From Chromatiales bacterium (GTDB lineage: Bacteria > Pseudomonadota > Gammaproteobacteria > CAMYNG01): a DNA stretch of 5,513 nucleotides. Below the pieces are notes generated by a model. That model was not told where the DNA came from. It saw only the letters and a list, made by a program, of their open reading frames with translations, and searched no databases. Position numbers and translations under genes: made by a program. The DNA lies in NCBI GenBank assembly GCA_026990045.1, contig JALSIK010000057.1:1-5513 (forward strand), in the 5' to 3' direction. Positions within the stretch are counted from its first letter, which is position 1; each line of letters starts with the position of its first letter. Positions 1 through 5,502 of the stretch are shown here, in pieces.

Positions 1-261
1 GATGTGGTGCGCGGCGACAACCTGTGGGACATCGCCGGCAAGCAGGACATCTACGCCAACCCGTTCCAGTGGCCGCTCATCTACAAGGCCAACCAGGACA
101 AGATCAAGGACGCCGACCTGATCTACCCCGGGCAGGTCTTCGACATCAACCGCAATGCCTCGCCGGACGAGGTCAACGCGGCCATCCAGCACGCCAAGAC
201 CCGCGGGGCCTGGTCCCTGGGCGTGGTGGAAGAGTCGGACAGGGCTTACCTCGCCCAGTGA
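1..261 (+). CDS. LysM-domain protein, C-terminal part (5' end outside the window)
   Basis: The reading frame is open from base 1 to a TGA at 259-261, giving 86 residues. Residues 1-48 form a LysM domain: it opens with VVRGDNLWDIAG, continues with an NPFQWPLIYKAN segment, and closes with DLIYPGQVFDI, the usual pattern of the beta-alpha-alpha-beta fold. LysM domains bind the N-acetylglucosamine-containing glycan of peptidoglycan, so the protein probably acts in the envelope. The NP..WP.IY.AN variant is common in proteobacterial proteins that carry one C-terminal LysM. After the domain comes a short charged tail of about 35 residues with no motif I recognise. The N-terminus, any signal peptide and the promoter are not visible, so the full architecture cannot be judged. 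A strong terminator follows 28 bases after the stop. The GTG at position 4 is an internal valine codon of the LysM motif, not a start. Confidence 0.88.
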   Translation, partial: DVVRGDNLWDIAGKQDIYANPFQWPLIYKANQDKIKDADLIYPGQVFDINRNASPDEVNAAIQHAKTRGAWSLGVVEESDRAYLAQ

Positions 262-273
262 AACCGGGCACCA

Positions 274-1443
274 GTGCCTGAGACTGGCCGGGGCCCCCAT
301 CGCGGGGCCCCGTTTCGTTTCCGGTCCGGTGCTCTCGCCGTCGGGCGGTGGGGCCGGTGGGCGGGACGGCGCGCGCGGGCTGCCGCGGCCTTTGCCGGCT
401 TCGTCTTCGCGCGGTACTACCGCGAGCGGGGGCCGCGCGCGGCCGCAGCCCTGAGTTACACCACGCTGCTGGCCATGGTACCGCTGCTGGCGGTGGCCTT
501 CGCCGTTTTCAGCCGTTACCCCTCCTTCAACCGCCTGCTGGAGCTGGGCCGGGACGAGCTGCTCACGGTCCTGGCGCCGGCGGTGGCGGCGGAGGTCATC
601 GACCGCGTGGAGACCTTCGTCGCGGCGGCGCAGCGCCTGTCCCTCTTGGGCGTCGTTGCCCTGGCCGTCTCGGCCCTGCTCACCCTCAACACCATGGATC
701 GGGCCATCAACGATATCTGGTACGTGCGGCGCGGGCGCCGCCTGCTCACCAGCCTGGTGGCCTACGCCGGCGTGATCCTGGCCGGGCCGCTGCTGGTGGG
801 CGTCGGGGTCTCCGTCACCACCTATCTCGCCTCGCTGGAGTTGCTGCACCGCTGGCTGGGCGAAGAAGCGGCGCGCACCGGCCTGCTGGCGTGGGTGCCC
901 GTGGCGGCGACCCTGAGCGGCCTGACGCTGATTTACAAGTTCGTGCCCAACCGCCCGGTGCGCTGGCGCCATGCCCTGGCCGGCGGCGTCACGGGCACGG
1001 TGCTGCTGGAGGGCGCCAAGCAGGGGTTCGGGTTCTACCTGGCCACGGTGCCCACCTACCACGTCATCTACGGGGCCCTGGCCACCATCCCGGTGCTGCT
1101 GGTGTGGCTGTTCCTGTTCTGGTCGGTGATCCTGTTCGGGGCCTGGTGGGCCAGCAGCCTGGCCCTGGCGCCGCAGCGGCGTGGCGGGGCCCTGGCGCTG
1201 GGAGACGGCACCGTGGCGGTGCTGCGGGTGCTGGGACGCTTCCGCGACGCCGGGCCGGCGGGGCTGGACCTGGCGGCCCTGTCGCGCCTGGAGCCGGAGC
1301 TGGACCGGGGCGGCCTGCGGCGGCTGGTGCGCGGCCTGGAGCACGCCGGGCTGCTGGAGGAGGCGGGACGCCGGCACTGGACCTGGACCGCGGCCGCCGA
1401 CGGGCTCACGCTGTCGGAACTCATGGCGCGGCTGGAGGAATGA
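274..1443 (+). CDS. yihY: YihY/BrkB-family inner-membrane protein with C-terminal winged-helix-like tail (start uncertain)
   Basis: This is a 389-residue integral membrane protein of the YihY/UPF0761 family, once misnamed ribonuclease BN; its molecular role is not established. Six hydrophobic segments lie near residues 58-80, 122-141, 160-186, 204-222, 234-256 and 266-296. Family hallmarks visible are ALSYTTLLAMVPLLAV (58-74), AINDIW (144-149), KFVPN (222-226), EGAKQGFGFY (246-255) and YGALATIPVLLVWLF (266-280). Residues about 305-389 form a soluble, Arg/Leu-rich extension that E. coli YihY lacks. It reads like a winged-helix fold, as in other long proteobacterial members. The start is a problem. 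GTG 274 is the only ATG/GTG/TTG in frame before the conserved first helix, it has no clear Shine-Dalgarno sequence, and a terminator hairpin falls within codons 6-13. Comparison with E. coli suggests about 20 surplus N-terminal residues. The family call is firm; the start is not. Confidence 0.9.
   Translation: MPETGRGPHRGAPFRFRSGALAVGRWGRWAGRRARAAAAFAGFVFARYYRERGPRAAAALSYTTLLAMVPLLAVAFAVFSRYPSFNRLLELGRDELLTVLAPAVAAEVIDRVETFVAAAQRLSLLGVVALAVSALLTLNTMDRAINDIWYVRRGRRLLTSLVAYAGVILAGPLLVGVGVSVTTYLASLELLHRWLGEEAARTGLLAWVPVAATLSGLTLIYKFVPNRPVRWRHALAGGVTGTVLLEGAKQGFGFYLATVPTYHVIYGALATIPVLLVWLFLFWSVILFGAWWASSLALAPQRRGGALALGDGTVAVLRVLGRFRDAGPAGLDLAALSRLEPELDRGGLRRLVRGLEHAGLLEEAGRRHWTWTAAADGLTLSELMARLEE
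289..320 (+). terminator. Rho-independent terminator after the LysM gene
   Basis: A perfect 9-bp inverted repeat, CGGGGCCCC (289-297) and GGGGCCCCG (304-312), encloses a 6-base loop. It is followed at once by the T-rich stretch TTTCGTTT (313-320). The stem is all G-C and the U-tract is imperfect but typical. It lies 28 bases after the LysM stop codon, where a terminator for that transcript would be expected. It also lies inside the 5' end of the yihY reading frame, which conflicts with the only available yihY start. Confidence 0.82.
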
Positions 1444-1478
1444 GCCGGCGCCGCCGGCCTTGGCCGGGGCGGGCCGGC
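1444..1478. repeat. Cluster of GCCGGC inverted repeats between yihY and yqhA
   Basis: The self-complementary hexamer GCCGGC occurs three times, at 1444-1449, 1453-1458 and 1473-1478. The copies allow alternative stems. The first two could form a 6-bp stem with a 3-base loop. GCCGGCC (1453-1459) pairs perfectly with GGCCGGC (1472-1478) over a 12-base loop. CCGGCC-TT-GGCCGG (1454-1467) is a near-perfect dyad that covers the proposed -35 box. A hairpin here could weakly terminate the yihY transcript, but no T-tract follows. The dyad could instead be an operator. In DNA this GC-rich, chance repeats are common, so no function is assigned. Confidence 0.4.
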
Positions 1479-1487
1479 TGGTAAAAT
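1460..1487 (+). promoter_or_regulatory. Sigma70-like promoter for yqhA
   Basis: The -10 box TAAAAT (1482-1487) matches TATAAT at five of six positions and is a rare AT-rich island in this sequence. TTGGCC (1460-1465) matches the -35 consensus TTGACA at four of six, with a 16-base spacer. Transcription would begin around 1494, leaving a leader of about 20 bases before the ATG at 1513. The same ATG-containing motif creates an in-frame upstream ATG at 1486, but that lies inside the -10 box and would be upstream of the transcript start. Confidence 0.6.
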
Positions 1488-1512
1488 GGGCCCGCGTCAC
1501 CAAGGGGGGAGC

Positions 1513-2049
1513 ATGGGACAGAGACTGGAGCGCGCCGTGGAAGGCGTGTTGTGGAATTCGCGCCTGGTGGTGTTTGCCGCCGTGGTGGCCAGCCTGGCCG
1601 CGGCCCTGGCCATGTTCTACCTGGTCACCGTGGACGCCTTCTACATGGTGACCCACTTGTGGGACTACGCCTCGCCGCAGCTCAGCGCGGTCCAGCGCGC
1701 CGAGATCCGCAGCAGCACCATCACCCACGTGGTGGAAATCGTGGACGGCTACCTGCTGGCCACGGTGCTGCTCATCTTCGCCCTCGGGCTGTACGAGCTC
1801 TTCATCAGCAAGATCGACCAGGCCGAGCAGGCCGCCGGTGCCTCCCGGGTGCTGGTGATCCGCAACCTGGACGATCTCAAGGCCCGCCTGGGGAAGGTGG
1901 TGCTGATGATCCTCATCGTGAGATTTTTCCAGCACGCCGTGGCCATCGATTTCCGCACGCCGCTGGAACTGCTGAAGCTCGCCGGCGGTATTGCCGCCAT
2001 CGGCCTGGCCCTGTACCTGTCGCACAAGGCCGAGGCCGGGCGCTCTTGA
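1513..2049 (+). CDS. yqhA: YqhA/UPF0114-family inner-membrane protein
   Basis: This is a 178-residue protein of the YqhA (UPF0114) family, a widespread but functionally uncharacterised group of small inner-membrane proteins. Four hydrophobic segments lie near residues 18-40, 75-98, 126-145 and 153-171. Family features include the N-terminal LERAVEGVLWNSRL stretch, VDGYLLATVLLIFALGLYEL (77-96) leading into FISKID, and the LDDLKARLGKVVLMILIVRF block (119-138). The length fits the family. The start chosen is ATG 1513 because AAGGGGGGA (1502-1510) lies just upstream and the product then begins as its relatives do. The in-frame ATG at 1486 would add nine atypical residues and sits within the promoter. 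The gene has its own promoter and is followed by an 88-base gap, so it is probably transcribed separately from yihY. Read-through into the downstream operon is possible, because I see no terminator after it. Confidence 0.9.
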   Translation: MGQRLERAVEGVLWNSRLVVFAAVVASLAAALAMFYLVTVDAFYMVTHLWDYASPQLSAVQRAEIRSSTITHVVEIVDGYLLATVLLIFALGLYELFISKIDQAEQAAGASRVLVIRNLDDLKARLGKVVLMILIVRFFQHAVAIDFRTPLELLKLAGGIAAIGLALYLSHKAEAGRS

Positions 2050-2124
2050 GGGAACGTTCGTTGCCACTGCGGGTCCACACGGAGCGGGGGCGCTTGCGGC
2101 CGCCCTGGCGGACCGGGAAAGAAC

Positions 2125-2130
2125 GGGGAG
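2125..2130 (+). promoter_or_regulatory. Ribosome binding site deciding the TlpA-like start
   Basis: GGGGAG ends seven bases before GTG 2138 but only one base before the in-frame ATG at 2132. The spacing strongly favours GTG 2138 as the start, although the ATG would add only two residues (Met-Val). Confidence 0.6.
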
Positions 2131-2137
2131 AATGGTC

Positions 2138-2626
2138 GTGAGAACGGTCTTGATGGTACTGGCGTGGGCCGTGACCCTGGCGGCGTCGCCGGGGGTGGGG
2201 GCCGCGGAGTTCGCGTTGCCCGACCTCGACGGCCGCATCCATCGCCTGAGCCAGTACCAGGGCCGCTGGGTGGTGGTCAACTACTGGGCCACCTGGTGTC
2301 CGCCCTGCCTGGACGAGCTCCCGGAGTTGCTGGAGTTTCACGAGGCCCATGCGCCGCGGGTGGTGCTGCTCGGCGTGAACTATGAAGACATCGGCGAACA
2401 GCGGCTGCGCCGCTTCGTGGACGACTATTTCATTTCCTACCCCGTCTTGCGGGCCGAACCCGACGGCAGCACCTTCGCCGGCCCGCTGGTGGGACTGCCC
2501 ACCACTTACCTGGTCTCGCCCGAAGGGCGGGTGGTGGCAACGCGCCTGGGCGGCGTCACGCGGCGCAGCCTCGAGGCCCTGCTGCGCCGGCACGGGGCGC
2601 TGCCGTTGCAGGAGGCGCGGCGGTGA
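2138..2626 (+). CDS. Secreted TlpA/ResA-like thiol-disulfide oxidoreductase
   Basis: This is a 162-residue periplasmic thioredoxin-fold protein. Residues 1-23 form a signal peptide: Arg2, a hydrophobic core VLMVLAWAVTLAA, and a likely cleavage after VGA or VGAA. The mature part starts with EFALPDLDGRIHRLSQYQG, the typical AhpC-TSA/redoxin opening with a 'DLDG...L..Y.G' strand pair. It continues to VVVNYWATWCPPC, with the active-site WCPPC at 53-57. The cis-proline loop is GLPTTYLVSPEGRVV, with Pro121. These are the hallmarks of TlpA, ResA and CcmG proteins, which usually reduce disulfides in the periplasm using electrons from DsbD or CcdA. The substrate is unknown; no cytochrome c maturation gene lies nearby, so CcmG is unlikely. 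It is the first gene of a five-gene run; its stop overlaps the next start by four bases. GTG 2138 is chosen from ribosome-binding-site spacing. No convincing promoter is seen in the 88 bases upstream. Confidence 0.9.
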   Translation: MRTVLMVLAWAVTLAASPGVGAAEFALPDLDGRIHRLSQYQGRWVVVNYWATWCPPCLDELPELLEFHEAHAPRVVLLGVNYEDIGEQRLRRFVDDYFISYPVLRAEPDGSTFAGPLVGLPTTYLVSPEGRVVATRLGGVTRRSLEALLRRHGALPLQEARR

Positions 2627-3156
2627 GGGGCGGCCTGGCTGCCATGGCATGGTGGTTGGCCGTGGCCACCGCGGCCGCGGCGCCGGCCCGCGATCCCGAG
2701 CGGTACTTCTTCCACGAGACCTGGGGGGACCTGCGCGAGGAATTGCAGCGGGCCCGCGACGAGGGCAAGAAGGGGATCATGATCTTCTTCGACCAGAAGG
2801 ATTGCCCCTTCTGCTTCTACATGAAGGAGAATATTCTCAATCGGCCCGCGGTCCAGGAATTCTATCGCCGTCACTTCATCCTGGTGCGGGTGGACATCGA
2901 GGGGGACGTGGAGATCACGGACTTCGATGGCACCACCATGAGCCAGAAGGATTTCGCGTTCCGCCGGCACCGGGTACGGGCCACGCCGGTGATCGCCTTT
3001 TTCGACCTGGAGGGCCGGCGCATCTTCCGCCACATCGGCAAGGCGCGGGATGTCCGCGAATTCATGCTCATGGGGGAGTACGTGGCCACCGGGGCATACG
3101 GCGCCATGTCCTTCACCCGGTACAAGCGGGAGCGGCGCAAGGCGGGTGGGGGTTGA
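2623..3156 (+). CDS. Secreted thioredoxin-fold protein with CPFC active site
   Basis: This is a 177-residue protein that starts at GTG 2623 within a GTGA overlap with the TlpA-like gene; GGAGG (2611-2615) lies seven bases upstream. Residues 1-22 look like a signal peptide: Arg2, then the hydrophobic AMAWWLAVATAAAA, with cleavage near APA. The mature protein begins RDPERYFFHETWGDL. It has the strand GIMIFFDQ (51-58) leading to the active site DCPFC (60-64), the conserved-looking FILVRVDIEGDVEITDFDG (85-103), and RATPVIAFFD (119-128) with the cis-proline Pro122. The fold matches the thioredoxin_2/SoxW-like group, which uses the extended insertion seen here between the active site and the cis-proline. 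CPFC differs from the CPPC of its neighbour and is closer to DsbC/glutaredoxin-like motifs, so redox potential and substrate are probably different. A disulfide reductase or isomerase role is inferred; the partner is not known. Confidence 0.85.
   Translation: MRGGLAAMAWWLAVATAAAAPARDPERYFFHETWGDLREELQRARDEGKKGIMIFFDQKDCPFCFYMKENILNRPAVQEFYRRHFILVRVDIEGDVEITDFDGTTMSQKDFAFRRHRVRATPVIAFFDLEGRRIFRHIGKARDVREFMLMGEYVATGAYGAMSFTRYKRERRKAGGG
3139..3156 (+). promoter_or_regulatory. Shine-Dalgarno and TTGA overlap supporting a TTG start
   Basis: AAGGCGG (3139-3145) matches the ideal AAGGAGG at six of seven positions and ends seven bases before TTG 3153. The TTG overlaps the TGA stop of the previous gene (3154-3156) to make TTGA, the same geometry as the other junctions of the operon. 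Later in-frame candidates (TTG 3162, GTG 3186, ATG 3192) would shorten or destroy the signal peptide. Confidence 0.7.
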
Positions 3157-4472
3157 ACGCGTTGCTGCGGACGGCCTGGGGAGGCGTGTTCATGCTGGCG
3201 GCGGCCCGCTGCCTGGCCCTGGAGCCGCTGCCTGATCCGCTGACCCTCGAGGCGGCGTTGCGCCTGGCCCATGATGCCGAGCCGGACCTGCTGGCGGCCG
3301 AGGCCGCGGTGCGCGAGGCCGAGGCCGAGCGCGATCGCGCGGCCTCGCGCCTGGGCCTGAGTGCGCAGGCGGAGCTGCGGCTGCGCTGGGTCCAGAACCC
3401 CCTCAAGACGCCGGGGCCCGGCCACGAGGATCACCGCGCGGGGCTGCTGGTGAGCAAGACCCTCTACGATTTCGGGCGTACCGAGGCGTCCATTCTCGCC
3501 GCGGGAACCGACGTGGAGGCCCGCCGCTGGCTGCTGGCCGAGGCGCGCCAGCGGCAGGTCCTGCGCGTGATGCAGGCGTTTTTCGACGTCCTCCTGGCCG
3601 ACATGGCCTTCTACCGCGACAACGAGGACATGTCGGTCAAGTACGTGCGCCTGGACCGCCTGCGCGACCGCCGCGCGCTGGGGCAGGTCTCGGACCTGGA
3701 GGTGCTGGAACAGGAGGCCGTCTACCAGGAAAGCCGGCGCCGCTGGTACCAGAGCCAGCAGCGCCAGCGGCTCACGCGGACGCGGTTGGCCGAGCGGCTG
3801 GGGCGTCCGCGGGACGTGCCGGCCAACCTCGAGCCCCCGCGGCTGGATTTTTCCTCGCGCACGCTCGACGAAGTGGAGGTCCTGCAGCGCCAGGCCCTGG
3901 AGGGCAATTTCCGCCTGCGGGCGCTGCGGGCCCGGCTCGAGGCGGCGGAGGCCCGCGTGGCCGAGGCGCGCCGGCAGCTCGGCCCGCGGCTGCGGGGGGA
4001 GGCCGAGGCCTATCAGTACACGCGCATCCGCGGTTCCGCGGACGAATGGCGCGTGGGCCTGGTGCTCGAGTATCCCTTCCTCGACGGGGGGCGGACCGAC
4101 GCCGAGGTTGCCCGGGCCCAGGCGGAGGTGTTCGGGGCCCAGGCGGAGATTGCCCGGCTCGAGCGCGAGATCCGCCTTGCCGTCCTCGACTTGTGGCTGG
4201 AGCTGGATGCCCTGCGGGTGCGGCGTGACGAGGCCCGCACCGAGGTGGATTATCGCGAGCTGTACCTGGATCGCAGCCGGGCCCTGTACGAGATGGAGGT
4301 GCGCACCGACCTGGGGGACGCCATGACACGTATCACCGATGCCCAGCTCAAGGCCATGGAGGTGGACCTGCGCACCGCCCTGGCCTGGGCCGAGCTGGAT
4401 GCCTTGAGGGGCACGTTGCGGCCGCCGCTCGCCGTCTCCGCCCGCGGCATGGCAAAGGAGAACGTGCCGTGA
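3153..4472 (+). CDS. TolC-family outer-membrane efflux protein
   Basis: This is a 439-residue protein of the outer-membrane efflux protein (OEP) family, within the usual 400-480 residues. Such proteins trimerise into a beta-barrel and alpha-helical tunnel that carries substrates across the periplasm and outer membrane. From TTG 3153 the protein begins MNALLRTAWGGVFMLAAARC, a signal peptide with Arg6 and probable cleavage near LALE (21-24). The mature part opens with PLTLEAALRLAHDAEPDLLAAE, the standard TolC N-terminal helix. The two internal structural repeats are visible: LYDFGR (104-109) and YPFLDGGRT (307-315) occupy equivalent places before the long helices. The remainder is Ala/Arg/Glu-rich coiled helix, with the second OEP repeat covering about 240-425. 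No lipobox is present: Cys20 is preceded by Ala-Ala-Arg. The gene lies between the thioredoxin-fold gene and an adaptor, overlapping both by four bases. Confidence 0.9.
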   Translation: MNALLRTAWGGVFMLAAARCLALEPLPDPLTLEAALRLAHDAEPDLLAAEAAVREAEAERDRAASRLGLSAQAELRLRWVQNPLKTPGPGHEDHRAGLLVSKTLYDFGRTEASILAAGTDVEARRWLLAEARQRQVLRVMQAFFDVLLADMAFYRDNEDMSVKYVRLDRLRDRRALGQVSDLEVLEQEAVYQESRRRWYQSQQRQRLTRTRLAERLGRPRDVPANLEPPRLDFSSRTLDEVEVLQRQALEGNFRLRALRARLEAAEARVAEARRQLGPRLRGEAEAYQYTRIRGSADEWRVGLVLEYPFLDGGRTDAEVARAQAEVFGAQAEIARLEREIRLAVLDLWLELDALRVRRDEARTEVDYRELYLDRSRALYEMEVRTDLGDAMTRITDAQLKAMEVDLRTALAWAELDALRGTLRPPLAVSARGMAKENVP

Positions 4473-5236
4473 GGCGGCGGCTGCCGTGGCTCCTGGTGCT
4501 GGGGGTGCTGTCCGTCCCGGCGGCGGCCGGGCAGCGCCTGGAGGGCCGCCTGCACTGGGCCCGGGTGGTGGAACTGAGCGTGCCCGTCTCCGGCGTGGTT
4601 GCAGAGGTCCCGGTACGGCCGGGGCAGCGGGTGGCCAGGGGCGGAGTGCTGCTGCGCCTGGACCAGCGCGGGTTCCGGGCCGCGCGGGAAGCCGCGCGGG
4701 CCCGGCTGGCGGGGCGCGAGGCCGACCTGGAGGAGGCCCGGCGCGAGCGTGATCGCGCCCTGGAGCTGTACGAGCGTACGGTGCTGTCGGACCATGAACT
4801 CCAGCTCGCCCGCATCGCGCACACCCAGGCCGAGGCCGCCGCGGCCGAGGCCCGGGCCGCGCTGGTCCGGGCCGAGCTGGAGCTGGAGTACGCCACCCTG
4901 CGCGCCCCCTTCGACGCCGTGGTGCTGGAGCGCCGGGCCGAGCCGGGGCAAACGGTGTCCGCGGCGCTGGCGCCGCCGGTACTGCTGGTGGTGGCCGAGG
5001 CCGGGCGCATGGCCCTGCATGTCCCGGTGGCGAGCGACGTGGCCGCGGCGCTGCGATCCCGCCTGGGAGACGGCGGATTCCGGGTGCGCATCCAGGACCG
5101 CGAGTATCCGGCGCGGCTGCAGGCCCTGCGTCCTGCGGCCGGCGGCAAGGGGGAGGGCGTGGTGGCCGTGTTCGTGGCCGAGACCGGGGACGACCGGCCG
5201 TGGCCCGGGACCCCGGCGGAGGTGATCCTGCCGTGA
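4469..5236 (+). CDS. Short HlyD/AcrA-like periplasmic adaptor (lacks membrane-proximal domain)
   Basis: This is a 255-residue membrane-fusion/adaptor protein. The start GTG 4469 is in a GTGA overlap with the TolC gene; AAAGGAG (4454-4460) lies eight bases upstream. Residues 1-20 form a signal peptide (RRR, hydrophobic LPWLLVLGVLSVPAAA), with cleavage likely before GQ. The first lipoyl half is about 33-66 (VPVSGVVAEVPVRPGQRVARG). An alpha-helical hairpin spans about 67-141, and the second lipoyl half about 142-166 (LRAPFDAVVLERRAEPGQTV). A beta-barrel-like part runs to the end. At the hairpin tip, Arg96, Leu100 and Ser107 fit the R-x3-L-x6-S motif by which AcrA, MacA and HlyD adaptors contact TolC. 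Typical RND adaptors are 350-400 residues; this one ends about where the beta-barrel does, with no membrane-proximal domain. There is no lipobox or N-terminal anchor. The stop is immediately coupled to the next gene, so the short length looks real rather than a frameshift. Confidence 0.87.
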   Translation: MRRRLPWLLVLGVLSVPAAAGQRLEGRLHWARVVELSVPVSGVVAEVPVRPGQRVARGGVLLRLDQRGFRAAREAARARLAGREADLEEARRERDRALELYERTVLSDHELQLARIAHTQAEAAAAEARAALVRAELELEYATLRAPFDAVVLERRAEPGQTVSAALAPPVLLVVAEAGRMALHVPVASDVAAALRSRLGDGGFRVRIQDREYPARLQALRPAAGGKGEGVVAVFVAETGDDRPWPGTPAEVILP

Positions 5237-5502
5237 GCGCCTGCCGCCGCTGCCTGGTCTCCGGCCGGGTGCAGGGGGTGTTCTACCGCGCCAGCGCCCA
5301 GGCCGAGGCCCGGCGCCTGGGGATCACGGGCCATGCCCGCAACCTGCCCGACGGGCGGGTGGAGGTGCTGGCCTGCGGGGAACCCCGGGCGCTGGCGGCC
5401 TTCACCGACTGGCTGTGGCAGGGCCCGCCCGCGGCCCGGGTGAGCGACGTCGCCTGCGAGGACGTGGACATCCAGGCGCCGGCCGGTTTCACCACCGGCT
5501 GA
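5233..5502 (+). CDS. acyP: Acylphosphatase
   Basis: This is an 89-residue enzyme that hydrolyses acyl phosphates such as acetyl phosphate or 1,3-bisphosphoglycerate to carboxylate and phosphate; it has no export signal, so it is presumably cytoplasmic. GRVQGVFYR (11-19) is the phosphate-binding loop with catalytic Arg19. GHARNLPDGRVEV (33-45) supplies catalytic Asn37. The length matches E. coli YccX (about 92). Start GTG 5233 is in a GTGA overlap with the adaptor gene, and GGAGG (5218-5222) lies ten bases upstream. An in-frame GTG at 5200 would add 11 residues inside the adaptor gene and fits the family less well. The protein has four cysteines: Cys4 and Cys7 form a CRRC motif near the N-terminus, and Cys4 and Cys48 align with the two cysteines of E. 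coli acylphosphatase. It is the last gene visible. Its tie to a transport operon may be positional only. Confidence 0.93.
   Translation: MSACRRCLVSGRVQGVFYRASAQAEARRLGITGHARNLPDGRVEVLACGEPRALAAFTDWLWQGPPAARVSDVACEDVDIQAPAGFTTG

Noticed and set aside
348..1484. Second long + strand open frame overlapping yihY
   Set aside because: The translation is Gly/Ala/Arg/Pro-rich without membrane helices or a domain; it is a frame shadow of yihY.
2061..2066. TTGCCA as a -35 box for the five-gene operon
   Set aside because: It matches the consensus at five of six positions, but no AT-rich -10 box lies 15-19 bases downstream, where the sequence is G-rich.
1991..2137. In-frame upstream extension of the TlpA-like gene
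   Set aside because: It overlaps the end of yqhA and would bury the signal peptide inside the protein. GTG 2138 has a well-spaced ribosome binding site.
2382..3152. In-frame upstream extension of the TolC reading frame
   Set aside because: It runs through the two thioredoxin genes in another frame and has no family similarity. The signal peptide and Shine-Dalgarno sequence place the start at TTG 3153.
3153..3224. TolC-family protein as a lipoprotein through Cys20
   Set aside because: The residues before the cysteine are Ala-Ala-Arg, which do not fit a lipobox; an ordinary signal peptide is more likely.
4348..5334. Long minus-strand open frame (328 codons) opposite the adaptor gene, and similar ones at 1913-2650 and 3772-4329
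   Set aside because: The translations are low-complexity Arg/Ser/Ala/Pro-rich with no domain. Open antisense frames are expected in very GC-rich coding DNA, and the + strand genes there are clear.
5480..5501. Hairpin across the acyP stop codon as a terminator (CGGCCGGT pairing with ACCGGCTG, one G-T pair, 6-base loop)
   Set aside because: No T-tract follows before the window ends, so termination cannot be supported here.
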